The notes under the pieces were generated by a model. It saw nothing but the letters and a program-made list of their open reading frames with translations. It was not told the DNA's origin and did not search any database. Below, one piece after another: positions 16,010-26,022 of a DNA stretch of 64,000 nt (position 1 is its first letter; the number at the start of each line of letters is the position of its first letter). The position numbers and the translations under genes are program-made. This DNA is from Pseudidiomarina gelatinasegens (lineage in GTDB: Bacteria > Pseudomonadota > Gammaproteobacteria > Enterobacterales > Alteromonadaceae), in NCBI RefSeq assembly GCF_004025325.1, contig NZ_RSFE01000005.1:1-64000 (forward strand), in the 5' to 3' direction.

Positions 16010-17875
16010 TCAGGACGGGACTTCCTGAGTGCGAGGGCCGCGGCGACTGGCTTCGAGCACTGCGGTGAGAGTGCGGGCGTCGTAACTGCCGAGCAGACGA
16101 CGACCCTCGATGAAGAACGTAGGAGTGACGTGCGCACCGCTGGCGACCGCGCTGACGAGGTCACGCTCGACACGCTCTATCACTGCGGGACTGTCGAGAT
16201 CCGCGATGAACCGATCGATGTCAAGACCCAGCTCGGCGGCGTAGCCGATCAAGTCCTCTCGCTCCAGCGCATGCTGACGGGTGAACACGAAGTCCAGCCA
16301 CGGCCAGAACATCCCCTGGTTCGATGCCGCCTCGGACGCCCGCGCGGCGATCGGCCCGTGGGGGTGGTGCGGCAACTGGCGCACCACATACCGCAGGTCG
16401 TCCCCGAAGTGGGCGCGCAGATCGTCCCACGAACCGGTGGCGTGTGCACAGTACGCGCACTCGAAGTCAACGTACTCCACGAGCGTGAGCTGGGCGTCCT
16501 CCGGACCGCGGATGTGATCGACCTCCGGATCGACTGGTGGCTCAAGTACCATCGGCAAATCGGCAGTCTCCTCCCCCCACTTGAGAGCGGCGACCTTGAA
16601 TATGAGCCACCCCAGCAACGTGGCGAGTAACATCGACACGAGCACCCCGACCGTCGCCTGGCGGCCCAGGTCAGAGGTCGTACCGAACGCGAGCCCGATG
16701 ATGAGCAGCGACACGGTGAAACCGATCCCGGACAGCGCCGCACCACCGAACACGCTCCCCATCCCGACGCCCACCGGCAGGCGCCCCAGTCCGAGGCGGA
16801 CTGCGGCTAGAGTGATGAGCCCGATGCCTAGGAGCTTACCGAGCACGAGTCCCGAGATGACGCCCCAGGTCACGGGCGAGCCGAAGGCCTCAGCGAGCAA
16901 CCCGCCACGCAGATCCACCCCGGCGTTCGCCAAGGCGAACACCGGCACGATCAGCAGTGCCGCCGGCAGCCGCAGGAACTCGTGCAGCCGCTCGTTCACA
17001 GAGATACCGCGGGATAGTCCGCGGTCCACCGCGTGGGCCGATGCGGCACTCGGAGACTGCCAGAAGTCACGGAACAGTTGTCTTGCCGCGACGACTTTGT
17101 GACGCTGCGTCGCGTAGGCGGGGATCAGGAGCCCCGCAGCCATCCCGGCCAGGGAGGCATGGATGCCGGAGTACACGGTCGCGAACCACAGCACGATCAC
17201 GATCAACACATACGGCGTCGCCCGCCACTGCCGGGTGCGCCCCAACAACCACAATCCAACGAGGCTGGCGAGGGCGATAAGCAAGGGGACGATCCGGATC
17301 TCCTCGCTATAGACGATGCCGATGATGGACACTGCGAGGAAGTCATCGACCACGGTCAGGGTGAGCAGGAACACGCGCAACTGACCCGATAGCCGCGGGC
17401 CGACGATCGCCAAGGTGCCCAGCATGAACGCCGTATCGGTGCCGACCACCGCACCCCACCCGTGCAGGCCCTCACTTCCGGCTAGTTTCACGATCAGGAC
17501 ATACACCAGCGCGGGAAGCACGACACCCGTGACCCCCGCGATCAGGGCGAGGCGGGCACGGCTGCGGTCCCGGAGCGATCCGTGGGCGAACTCCTGACGC
17601 ACCTCCAGGCCGATCAGGAAGAAGAAGACGACCATCAGGCCGTCGTTGATCCAGTGATGCAGATCCATGTGTAGGCGCAGTGGCCCGAAGTTGAACCCGA
17701 CGTCTAGGTGCCACAACTCGAAATAGGCGTTGGATAGCGGCGAGTTCGCCCACACGAGCGCCACAACCGTGACGATCACCAGCAGCACCGCAGCGCCAGA
17801 CTCCGTGCGTAGATAGTGGGCAACGCGTCTGCGTCTGATATGCGCCGAGGATTCACCGAAAGAAGAGGCTGGCAT
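16010..17875 (-). CDS. nhaA: NhaA-type Na+/H+ antiporter fused to a DsbA-like thioredoxin domain
   Basis: 621 residues. Residues about 20-410 are an NhaA antiporter with eleven or twelve membrane segments (HHWINDGLMVVFFFLIGLEV, GTDTAFMLG and LTVVDDFLAVS, the paired Asp of the ion site). Residues about 430-610 form a DsbA/thioredoxin_4 domain with CAYC as the active motif and TPTFFIEG as the cis-Pro loop. This fusion is best known from actinobacteria. The protein begins MPASSFGESS from the shared start module. High GC suggests transfer. It would exchange Na+ for H+ at the inner membrane; the thioredoxin domain may sense or repair thiols. It lies directly upstream of the UvrA2-like gene. Confidence 0.85.
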   Translation of the reverse strand: MPASSFGESSAHIRRRRVAHYLRTESGAAVLLVIVTVVALVWANSPLSNAYFELWHLDVGFNFGPLRLHMDLHHWINDGLMVVFFFLIGLEVRQEFAHGSLRDRSRARLALIAGVTGVVLPALVYVLIVKLAGSEGLHGWGAVVGTDTAFMLGTLAIVGPRLSGQLRVFLLTLTVVDDFLAVSIIGIVYSEEIRIVPLLIALASLVGLWLLGRTRQWRATPYVLIVIVLWFATVYSGIHASLAGMAAGLLIPAYATQRHKVVAARQLFRDFWQSPSAASAHAVDRGLSRGISVNERLHEFLRLPAALLIVPVFALANAGVDLRGGLLAEAFGSPVTWGVISGLVLGKLLGIGLITLAAVRLGLGRLPVGVGMGSVFGGAALSGIGFTVSLLIIGLAFGTTSDLGRQATVGVLVSMLLATLLGWLIFKVAALKWGEETADLPMVLEPPVDPEVDHIRGPEDAQLTLVEYVDFECAYCAHATGSWDDLRAHFGDDLRYVVRQLPHHPHGPIAARASEAASNQGMFWPWLDFVFTRQHALEREDLIGYAAELGLDIDRFIADLDSPAVIERVERDLVSAVASGAHVTPTFFIEGRRLLGSYDARTLTAVLEASRRGPRTQEVPS

Positions 17876-17892
17876 GTGCTTATCCTGTAGTT
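17847..17892 (-). repeat. Start module, copy B (before the NhaA fusion)
   Basis: This has the same architecture as 15956-16001: AACTACAGGATAAG, then ATG at 17875 and codons for MPASSFGESS. It differs from copy A in a handful of bases within codons 3-5, but the ribosome site and the block TTCTTTCGGTGAATCCTC are unchanged. Upstream (17893-18009) lies GC-rich sequence without a recognisable gene. Confidence 0.8.
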
Positions 17893-18009
17893 TGTGAGAT
17901 CACGATGGGCCGGTTTCGGATGGACCGATCAGGCGTCCGCCTCTGGCGGCGTCTCATCATCGAGCGAACGCAGCCAAGCGAGTCTTTCTCCCAGCCCCAT
18001 AATTGCTGG

Positions 18010-18999
18010 TCAGACAGTTACCACGATCTTGCCGATCTGCTGATTGGCTTCAAGGAAACGATGGGCATCCTGGATGTCGCTAAGTGTGAATGTCTTTGCG
18101 ATGATCGGGCGCAACGCACCGGACTTCAACCCTTGCAGAATAAAAGCCTTCGCTCTCTCCAGGGCTTCAGGGTCGGCCACAATCTCTGCGTAGAGATAAC
18201 CCTTCAAAGTCAGACTTTTGCCCAGCACGGTAAACAGTGGGAATGGTGTCGATTCAGAGCTAAGCGCGCCGTACACCAGCAAAATTCCGCCCCGAGCCAT
18301 GCTCTGCGTGAGAGGTTCAAAGGACGGCCCGCCTACAGGATCGAATACAACGCGAGCGCCTTGACCGGCAGTTATCGTCATAACACGCTCGACGATATCG
18401 TCTTCATCGCTGACGATGACATGCGCAGCGCCTGCATCAAGTAGGGCTTGCTTCTTCGCGTGAGTTCGAGTGATCGCAATCGATGTGGCGCCGACCATTC
18501 GAGCTATTTGGAAGGCGGCCAAGCCAACACTGCTTGACGCGGCGGTAACGATGACAAAATCGCCCTGCCGTAGCTTCGCCTGTTCAATCAATGCTCCCCA
18601 GGCGGTGACGTACTGCATCCAAGACGCCGCAGCCTCTTCAAAGGACAAGTTCTCAGGGCTCTTTACCACCAGGTGGGCCGGTACATTGGCCAACTCGCCG
18701 TAGGTGCCCCAGCGAGCAATATCCAGAGGTGGGATCAGAGCGACCGAGTCACCAATAGTGATCTCGGTTACGTCGCTCCCGACTGCCGTTACGACGCCTG
18801 CGGCCTCGTAGCCTAAGCGGCTGGGGAACTCCGCTTCTTGTAGGTATGCGTGATTGCGGAACATCACTTCGGCTCGGTTCAAGCCAAGAGCTTTAACACT
18901 AATCTGCACCTCGTTTGCTGCTGGTGCCGATACTTCCAGATCTTCCAGCTTCAGAACGCTGGCGTCACCGTATTCATGAATTCTGACAATGCGTGCCAT
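18010..18999 (-). CDS. Zinc-independent quinone-oxidoreductase-like MDR enzyme
   Basis: 329 residues, the usual length of the quinone oxidoreductase branch of the MDR superfamily. The N-terminal GroES-like part lacks the catalytic and structural zinc Cys clusters of alcohol dehydrogenases. The Rossmann part has VTAASSSVGLAAFQIA in place of the usual glycine-rich NADPH loop. Likely reaction: NADPH-dependent reduction of quinones or enals in the cytoplasm. It lies at the left end of a run of oxidoreductases (LLM, old yellow enzyme, SDR, FrmA) that together suggest defence against electrophiles. Start 18999 gives MARIVRIHEYG, a standard N-terminus for the family. Confidence 0.8.
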   Translation of the reverse strand: MARIVRIHEYGDASVLKLEDLEVSAPAANEVQISVKALGLNRAEVMFRNHAYLQEAEFPSRLGYEAAGVVTAVGSDVTEITIGDSVALIPPLDIARWGTYGELANVPAHLVVKSPENLSFEEAAASWMQYVTAWGALIEQAKLRQGDFVIVTAASSSVGLAAFQIARMVGATSIAITRTHAKKQALLDAGAAHVIVSDEDDIVERVMTITAGQGARVVFDPVGGPSFEPLTQSMARGGILLVYGALSSESTPFPLFTVLGKSLTLKGYLYAEIVADPEALERAKAFILQGLKSGALRPIIAKTFTLSDIQDAHRFLEANQQIGKIVVTV

Positions 19000-19211
19000 A
19001 TAGATACCTCGTTTATCAATGGGCCTCGACGTACATCCGGAAGGTATCCGGGCACTCGAAAGGTAACAAAAATTTAGTCATTGGTTGGCGCTAAATAATG
19101 GCCTACGATGGCGTATTACTTGGCGGCTGTCAAAGCATGAAGACCTGTAGCCATAGCGCATCCTCCTGATGAGGGCTCAAGAATGCACCATGACTTCCTG
19201 GGTCTGCATAC

Positions 19212-19517
19212 CTAGATTCTTTCTTGCAGCGCCTTTAAGAAGGCGTCGATATTCTCATCGTGGCGTTTGTAGTAGGTCCAGGGGCCGATCCGCTGCGATG
19301 TCACCAATTGCGCGCGCTGTAGAGCGGCGAGATAAAGCGATGTCGTTGACTGAGAGAGGCCCGTGCGCTCTTGGATGATACTAACGCACACGCCTACCGT
19401 TTCTGGGTCGACCTCCTGCCCGGGAAAGGCTGTCCTGGGCTCCTTGAGCCAATTGAGGATGGTAAGGCGCATCGGGTTCGCCAATGCTTTCAGGGCTTCG
19501 TTGACGTCAATAGTCAT
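19212..19517 (-). CDS. ArsR-family winged-helix repressor
   Basis: 101 residues with the ArsR layout: ALANPMRLTILNWL (helix 1-2), GLSQSTTSLYLAALQRAQLV (HTH) and the wing GPWTYYKRHD. A single cysteine (GVCVS) precedes the HTH, which could allow thiol-based sensing as in other electrophile-responsive ArsR proteins; that is inference. It lies between the MDR gene and the LLM gene on the same strand and is a plausible regulator of this block. Confidence 0.8.
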   Translation of the reverse strand: MTIDVNEALKALANPMRLTILNWLKEPRTAFPGQEVDPETVGVCVSIIQERTGLSQSTTSLYLAALQRAQLVTSQRIGPWTYYKRHDENIDAFLKALQERI

Positions 19518-19650
19518 GAATTTTTTTACCTATTCTTCCGATATCTGGATATCTTCCTGATTCACGTGTCAAATTGCAAGGCTTCGCCATGATCTCCGCG
19601 CCTGCCCTTCGCAGTGATGGGCAGGCTTGGACTGGAATCCTATTGTCCTG

Positions 19651-20637
19651 TCAGGTAGGACTATCGGGCACCTGCGCGCCGCCGAATTTAGGGACGATAT
19701 GCTTGCCAAGCTCCTCGATAACCTCTGCTGCGGGGCGTTTACCATACTTGAGGTTCAGGATGACGTGATCTACACCGATTTCCTGAAGTGTATCCAGCAA
19801 GGCCAGAAGGTGGTTACGTCCCAGCCGGAATCCTAGATGGATAGGCGAGGGCGGCGTGGATGGGTTTTCGTCCAGGTCGATATACAGCGATTGCAAGAAC
19901 GGCTTGTAGATAGCGCCACATTGTTTAGCCGTTTCCTGTCGCCAATCTTCCACGATGAGTCGCTGTATTTTTGGCGGACGTGGATAGTTGATCCATCCAT
20001 GGCTTTCACGCGCGATCCAATCGAGCGACTGGCGGCTATGTCCGGTTACGAATAGCGGTATTTCCCGAGTCGTAGGTTTGGGAACGAGATCGGCCCCCAG
20101 TAACTCACCGTGACTCCAGCGAATGGGCTCGAAGTGTGTTCGATGGGCTTGGCGTATCACATTGAGGTTTTCTTGAAAGGTCTCGCCGCGCTGTTCTGGA
20201 TCAACGCTGAATGCGGGAAACTCCACGGGACGATCGCCAGAGGCTACTCCCAGGAGCAAGCGACCTCCGCTCAACTGATCAATGCTCGCTGCGGCCTTTG
20301 CCGTGTGCAAGGGATTACGCAAAGTAAGGGCGATGGAGGCGGTGCCTAGTGCGATTTTTGTTGTATGGGCTGCCATGTAGCCCAGATACACCCAAGGGTC
20401 GAAAACCTGGCCGACATCGCCGAAGCTTGGGTCCCTGAGCGGCACGTCGCGAAACCAGAGCGCCGAAAAACCAAGTGCCTCTGCACGTTTGGCCAGCGCG
20501 ACCTGATCCAGCATGCGCGGGGTGTCACCCTCGAAAGCCTCCAGGGGAAAGAACAGCCCAAGGCTTAGATGACCCTGCCTGAAGGTCTGTTTGAATCCCC
20601 TATGCTCTTGGTAGGGGATCGTGCTCGGTTGGTACAT
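19651..20637 (-). CDS. LLM-class flavin-dependent oxidoreductase
   Basis: 328 residues of the luciferase-like monooxygenase fold. Visible family stretches include LGLFFPLEAF at the start of the barrel, ALGTASIALTLRNPLHTAKAAASIDQ cut into family blocks around ASIDQLSGGRLLLGVASGDRP, and GVDHVILNL near the end. Such enzymes use FMN or F420 for oxidation of diverse small molecules. It is co-oriented with the old yellow enzyme gene upstream (gap about 66 bp to its stop). Substrate unknown. Confidence 0.75.
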   Translation of the reverse strand: MYQPSTIPYQEHRGFKQTFRQGHLSLGLFFPLEAFEGDTPRMLDQVALAKRAEALGFSALWFRDVPLRDPSFGDVGQVFDPWVYLGYMAAHTTKIALGTASIALTLRNPLHTAKAAASIDQLSGGRLLLGVASGDRPVEFPAFSVDPEQRGETFQENLNVIRQAHRTHFEPIRWSHGELLGADLVPKPTTREIPLFVTGHSRQSLDWIARESHGWINYPRPPKIQRLIVEDWRQETAKQCGAIYKPFLQSLYIDLDENPSTPPSPIHLGFRLGRNHLLALLDTLQEIGVDHVILNLKYGKRPAAEVIEELGKHIVPKFGGAQVPDSPT

Positions 20638-20703
20638 GCTTAACTTCCTCGGTCAGCAAACGCTGAGTCACGCCCCTGAGTTATGGGGCGTGGCTCTGAG
20701 CGC

Positions 20704-21828
20704 TTAGGGTTTGTAAGTAGCGTAGTCGGTGTAGCCCTTATCGGTACCGCCGTACATGCTGCTTGGATCAAGTGGGTTAAGCGGCCAGTTGTTGGCGATA
20801 CGAGCGGGCAGGTCGGGGTTCGCAATGAAGGGGCGACCAAAAGCGATCAGGTCGCCCCAGCCAGCTTTTATCACGCGATTTGCTCGCTCAGCGGTGTACT
20901 TACCGGCATAGATAATCTTGCCGCTGAAAGTCTTACGAACAGCTTCTCGGAACGTCTCAGGCAGCTCGGGTGCGTTTTCCCAATCGGCTTCGGCGAGCGA
21001 CAGGTAGGCAATGCCCACTTCCTCGAGGATCTTCACTGCCTCGATGTAGGTTTGGTGAGGATCTTCTTCGACCAGGCCAAGGTAAACGCGGTCTTCGTCT
21101 GTGGTCGCGAACAGCGGAGCGAAGCGAACGCCAACGCGCTCCTTGCCGACGACACCAGCAACGGCGAGTGTGATTTCGCGCAGGAAACGAAGACGATTTT
21201 GCAGCGAACCGCCATATTCATCATCACGCTGGTTGGTATGGGCCGAAATGAACTGGTTTACCAGGTACCCGTTCGCGCAGTGAAGCTCCACCCCGTCAAA
21301 ACCTGCTTCCAGAGCATTTCGGGCTGCTTGGGCGTAGAGCTCAACCAGTTCCTTTACCTCCTTGGTGGACAGGGCTCGTGGGGTCGATGGGTCGGCCAGT
21401 GTACCCGTGCCGGGGCCGGTTTCGATGAACACTTTGACGTTGTCCGCGCGGATGGCTGATGGCGCGATGGGCGCTTCACCACCGAGTTGCAGCGATGTGT
21501 GCGACACGCGGCCCACATGCCAAAGTTGAGCAAAGATCACCCCCCCTTCGGCGTGAACAGCGTCGGTGACCTTACGCCAGCCTTGTATCTGTTCCGGGCT
21601 ATGAATGCCGGGTGTCCAGGCATAACCCTGTCCTCGGGGTTCGATCTGTGTGCCCTCGGTCACCATGAAGCCAGCACCGCTGCGCTGACGGTAATAGGTG
21701 GCCATTAGGTCGTTCGCAATATTGCCGGTTTGGGAGCTGCGCGAACGCGTCAGTGGCGGCAGAACGATACAGTTCTTGAGGGTGTATGGGCCCAGCTGAG
21801 TGGTTTTAAAAAGTTCTGAGTGTGTCAT
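20704..21828 (-). CDS. Old yellow enzyme (NemA-like ene-reductase)
   Basis: About 374 residues of the NADH:flavin oxidoreductase/N-ethylmaleimide reductase family. Key features are VLPPLTRSRS at the FMN site, the substrate pair in ELHCANGYLVNQF (His and Asn), the barrel segment RVGVRFAPLF and GRPFIANPDLPARI near the end. It reduces activated C=C bonds of electrophiles such as maleimides, quinones and enals using NADPH and FMN. Start 21828 (MTHSELF) is preferred over 21843 because AGG lies about 10 bases before it. It belongs with the LLM, MDR and SDR enzymes around it. Confidence 0.85.
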   Translation of the reverse strand: MTHSELFKTTQLGPYTLKNCIVLPPLTRSRSSQTGNIANDLMATYYRQRSGAGFMVTEGTQIEPRGQGYAWTPGIHSPEQIQGWRKVTDAVHAEGGVIFAQLWHVGRVSHTSLQLGGEAPIAPSAIRADNVKVFIETGPGTGTLADPSTPRALSTKEVKELVELYAQAARNALEAGFDGVELHCANGYLVNQFISAHTNQRDDEYGGSLQNRLRFLREITLAVAGVVGKERVGVRFAPLFATTDEDRVYLGLVEEDPHQTYIEAVKILEEVGIAYLSLAEADWENAPELPETFREAVRKTFSGKIIYAGKYTAERANRVIKAGWGDLIAFGRPFIANPDLPARIANNWPLNPLDPSSMYGGTDKGYTDYATYKP

Positions 21829-21882
21829 TTCATTTACCTGCATATCTAAAATATTCGATGCTATAAGTCAAAAAAACATGGA

Positions 21883-22059
21883 TCAACGAGCTCTGAAGAG
21901 CCCGAGCGGTGCTTCGTTGAGGCTAACGTCGATGTTCTTCTTCTGCCTGTAGGCTTCCAGCATTGAGTTGTGAGTTTCCCGTCTTAGGCCAGATTTCTTA
22001 TCGCCACCAAAGGGGACATGGGCAGAGATCTCATGGTAGGTATCGCCGGAATCTTTCAT
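21883..22059 (-). pseudogene. C-terminal fragment of an aldehyde dehydrogenase
   Basis: 58 residues containing YHEISAHVPFGGDKKSG, HNSMLEAYRQKKN and APLGLF, the extreme C-terminus of an ExaC/AldB-type aldehyde dehydrogenase. The catalytic and cofactor domains are gone. Oddly, the remaining frame begins at an ATG with a perfect AGGAGG seven bases upstream, so the fragment could be translated. Either the deletion joined an upstream ribosome site to this tail, or a small peptide is being kept. I favour a decayed gene. Confidence 0.7.
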
Positions 22060-22240
22060 GGGGGTACCTCCTAAGGTTTCTCGCACGGGTTATGAGCTAA
22101 TATTATTTGCAATATATAAATATGTCAATATGTCGCTATCATTTTCCGGCACGTATGCATATTTCCACGCCCTTGCAGCTCACTTCTGGATCAGCTGGGA
22201 ACGCGCCGTGCTTCGCGCCAGGGTTGTCTATGAGTCTCTG

Positions 22241-22269
22241 GCTATTTCCCCAGGCCCTGGGGAAATAGC
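22241..22269. terminator. Perfect hairpin at the lysR 3' end
   Basis: Arms GCTATTTCCCCAG (22241-22253) and CTGGGGAAATAGC (22257-22269) are perfectly complementary with a 3-base loop. The hairpin contains the last codons and the stop of the lysR gene. There is no long T run, so termination efficiency is uncertain, but its place between lysR and the aldehyde dehydrogenase remnant fits. Confidence 0.5.
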
Positions 22270-23156
22270 TTGGGGTTTGAGAAAGCCTGCTTAAGGTGGT
22301 CGTACACCAATCGCACCCGCTTCGATACAGGACCCTGCTGCGGGCGGTATATGAACAGATCCCATGGCGCTGGAGCGAGATCAGCCAAAACAGCAACCAG
22401 CTTTCCTGACCGCAGATGAGGCTCAGCCAGATAGGCAGGAATTTGACCAAAACACATGCCTGCCAGGATGGCTTCCAATTCCGTATCTGGATCATCACAG
22501 ATAAGCGCTGGCTGCCCGGGCGTGAACGTTTGCCCGTCGGCAAATAGCCAAGGCCAAGGGCGGCCATTTTTCCGGTCGATCAGGACTGAAAGTGGCAGCT
22601 TAGCTAAGGCATCCAAAGATTCAGGTGGTGTCTTTTGGCCTATGAGAGACGGGGACGCGACAACGTAAAACGGCACGGGAGCTAAGGCACGTGCAACGTA
22701 GCGCCGGTCGCGAATACCCCCCACCCTGATACCAATATCGATATGCGCCTCAACAGCATCAGTCATCTGATCTTCCAAGCGGAGATCGAATTGCAGGTCA
22801 GGATGTGCAGCGGCCAGAGGCTGAAGAAACGGTATTAGGAAGCGCCTGCCAATAGCATGTGGAGCCGTAATCCCCACCCTACCTGACAGCTCAGGCTTCG
22901 TCCTGTGCGAACGGAATAGCGTATCGAAATGATCCAGAGCTGACCTGGCATCTTTGGCGTAATCCTGACCGAAAGCAGTGATGCTCACCTTGCGGGTATT
23001 GCGGTGGAACAGTGATTCGCCAAGCTCAGTTTCCAGGGCTTGAATGGCTCGAGTCACCCCTTGTGGGGAGATGCCTAATCGAGTTGCCGCTTCGCGGAAG
23101 CTACCAGCCTCTGCTGCTGTGCAAAAAATCCTGACCATCTCCATGCGATTAAGCAT
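22242..23156 (-). CDS. LysR-family transcriptional regulator
   Basis: 304 residues: an N-terminal winged HTH (AAEAGSFREAATRLGISPQG, within the first 40) and an effector-binding domain of two lobes. ATG 23156 (MLNRMEMVRIF) follows GGGAGGGG and is the family-typical start; the longer frame has no such site. It is divergent from the SDR gene at 23301, about 145 bp away, so it probably controls that gene. The last residues are encoded in a terminator-like hairpin. Confidence 0.85.
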   Translation of the reverse strand: MLNRMEMVRIFCTAAEAGSFREAATRLGISPQGVTRAIQALETELGESLFHRNTRKVSITAFGQDYAKDARSALDHFDTLFRSHRTKPELSGRVGITAPHAIGRRFLIPFLQPLAAAHPDLQFDLRLEDQMTDAVEAHIDIGIRVGGIRDRRYVARALAPVPFYVVASPSLIGQKTPPESLDALAKLPLSVLIDRKNGRPWPWLFADGQTFTPGQPALICDDPDTELEAILAGMCFGQIPAYLAEPHLRSGKLVAVLADLAPAPWDLFIYRPQQGPVSKRVRLVYDHLKQAFSNPKLFPQGLGK

Positions 23157-23300
23157 GTTGCCCCTCCCATTTATTCCATTTTCAGGAATAGCATAATCCA
23201 ATTAATTTCATTTATTGAGATAAATTATGGGTCTATAGTATACACACTGCCAGGTTAACCAACCATGGCGAAGTATAAAACCACCGATGAGGTTCTTAGC

Positions 23301-24044
23301 ATGAGCAATAACATTTCTGGAAAAGTTGTCGTTATCACCGGTGCCAGCAGCGGCCTGGGTGAGGCTACTGCACGCCACCTTGCTGCGCTTGGCGCTCGCG
23401 TAGTGCTGGCTGCACGCCGCAAAGATAAACTCGACGCATTGGTGGCTGAGCTGACCAATGCAGGTGGTCAGGCAATCGCGTATCAGACCGATGTCACCTC
23501 TCAGGAAGAGGTCAAAACACTCATTCAAGGTGCCGTGGACACCTACGGTCGCATTGATGTACTGATCAATAATGCCGGACTGATGGCGATTGCACCGCTC
23601 AGCGATACTCGCACTGACGAGTGGGATCGCATGATCGATATCAACATCAAGGGTCTGCTGTACGGAGTCGCGGCTGCATTGCCAGTCTTCCAGAAACAAA
23701 ACAGTGGTCACTTCATCAACATCGCATCGGTTGCAGGCCTGAAGGTGTTCAGCCCGGGTGGCACCGTGTACAGCGGCACCAAGTTTGCTGTGCGGGCTAT
23801 CTCCGAAGGACTGCGTCACGAAGTCGGTGGCAGCATCCGCACCACGACTATCGAGCCGGGCGCCGTGGACTCCGAACTGAAATTCGGCAGCACCCACCAA
23901 CAGAGCCGCGATTTCGTGGTGGATTTCTACAAGCATGCAATTCCCGCCGAATCGGTCGCTCGAGCTATCGCCTTCGCAATTGAGCAGCCTGCTGACGTGG
24001 ATATTAACGAGATCGTTCTGCGCCCAACCGTGCAGGAATTCTAA
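23301..24044 (+). CDS. Short-chain dehydrogenase/reductase
   Basis: 247 residues, classical SDR. The NAD(P) loop GASSGLGEA is at about 14-22, the NNAG motif at about 88, the active-site Ser in NIASVAG, and Tyr/Lys in YSGTK (about 156-160). It reduces a carbonyl or oxidises an alcohol in the cytoplasm. ATG 23301 is selected over 23265 because GAGG lies 8 bases before it and [14 protein letters not shown] is the usual N-terminus. It is transcribed divergently from the lysR gene, and a hairpin follows its stop. Confidence 0.85.
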   Translation: MSNNISGKVVVITGASSGLGEATARHLAALGARVVLAARRKDKLDALVAELTNAGGQAIAYQTDVTSQEEVKTLIQGAVDTYGRIDVLINNAGLMAIAPLSDTRTDEWDRMIDINIKGLLYGVAAALPVFQKQNSGHFINIASVAGLKVFSPGGTVYSGTKFAVRAISEGLRHEVGGSIRTTTIEPGAVDSELKFGSTHQQSRDFVVDFYKHAIPAESVARAIAFAIEQPADVDINEIVLRPTVQEF

Positions 24045-24052
24045 TGAGTTGA

Positions 24053-24078
24053 GGGCCTGTCTCTTCGGCGTCAGGCCC
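24053..24078. terminator. Hairpin after the SDR gene
   Basis: GGGCCTG (24053-24059) pairs with CAGGCCC (24072-24078) a few bases after the SDR stop codon. No T tract follows, so it may be a weak terminator or an RNA-stabilising stem. Confidence 0.4.
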
Positions 24079-24104
24079 CGCTTATCTGGAGTGAAAAGCG
24101 GTGG

Positions 24105-24317
24105 GTGCCACATGCCCCGGAAGAAAAGAAGCAAGCGCTCGATGCAGGTGCTGAATGCCCTGCAATTCTTCAGCAGCTTGCGGCTGTTCGTAGAGCTGTC
24201 AACAGATTGAAGGCAACGGTTCTGGAGAGCTATCTACGGGAAGAGTTTCCCAGGAGCGATTCGCAGAACAAGTCCATTGACGAGACCATCTCCATCGTCC
24301 GCTCCTACCTGCGGTAG
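24105..24317 (+). CDS. frmR: FrmR-like formaldehyde repressor with an internal deletion
   Basis: 70 residues from GTG 24105, which keeps the proline-2 start (MPHAPEEKKQAL) of the FrmR/RcnR family. Family members have about 91 residues. Here about 20 are missing between KKQAL and DAGAEC, in frame. The missing part is the first-helix segment rich in arginine (RVRRIRGQ in FrmR), which contacts DNA. The sensing cysteine (AECPAILQQ) and the C-terminal helices through IVRSYLR remain. FrmR represses frmA until formaldehyde links Pro2 to the Cys. Without the arginine helix this protein should not bind its operator, so the frmA gene 59 bp downstream may be constitutive. Identity is firm; loss of function is inferred. 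Confidence 0.75.
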   Translation: MPHAPEEKKQALDAGAECPAILQQLAAVRRAVNRLKATVLESYLREEFPRSDSQNKSIDETISIVRSYLR

Positions 24318-24352
24318 AGGCACCAGGGTGCCCTCGGTGAGGGAAAATTTAG

Positions 24353-25486
<1,134 letters not shown>

Positions 25487-25529
25487 CAGCCCACTACCCA
25501 TTCAACACCAACCACCAAGGAAATTAATC

Positions 25530-25928
25530 ATGTCCACTCCTGTCATTTCTGGCGATGACATCTTTTCGCACATCTTTATCGGCGCTGCCGACCTTCAGAA
25601 GTCGGTCGCGTTCTACGACGCCGCTCTGGGTGCTCTTGGCATCAAGAACCTCGGTCCTTTCAACAACGGATGGGTACTTTTCGGTCGCGAAAAGCCGGCT
25701 TTCATCATCGCCCGCCCGGGCAATGGTGAAGCGCCTTCCAGCAACGGCGTGACGATCGGCTTTGCGGCCGCCACTCCCGCTGAAGTGGATGCCTTCCACG
25801 CCGCCGGCCTTGCCGCAGGCGGCACTGACGAGGGCCAACCTGGCGCACGTGGTCACCTGCCGGGTGCCTATGCGGCCTACCTGCGTGATCCGGCGGGCAA
25901 CAAGGTCTGCTCGTACACCTTCGTCTGA
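25530..25928 (+). CDS. VOC-family (glyoxalase/dioxygenase fold) protein
   Basis: 132 residues with the vicinal-oxygen-chelate layout: HIFIGAADLQKSVAFYDAALG at the start of the first module and YAAYLRDPAGNKVCSY at the end of the second, ending with the typical DPxGNK element. It starts 43 bp after frmA with AAGGAA before the ATG. Such genes often accompany frmA in formaldehyde-resistance operons. The reaction is unknown; possibly a glutathione adduct is handled. Confidence 0.8.
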   Translation: MSTPVISGDDIFSHIFIGAADLQKSVAFYDAALGALGIKNLGPFNNGWVLFGREKPAFIIARPGNGEAPSSNGVTIGFAAATPAEVDAFHAAGLAAGGTDEGQPGARGHLPGAYAAYLRDPAGNKVCSYTFV

Positions 25929-26022
25929 AAGCAAGGAAGCTGAGAGCGTTCTGACAGGGTCAGCACAAGCCTCTATTATACGGCGAGCCTGTTAGACGGA
26001 CCGTGTAGCGCGGTGCCTGCTC

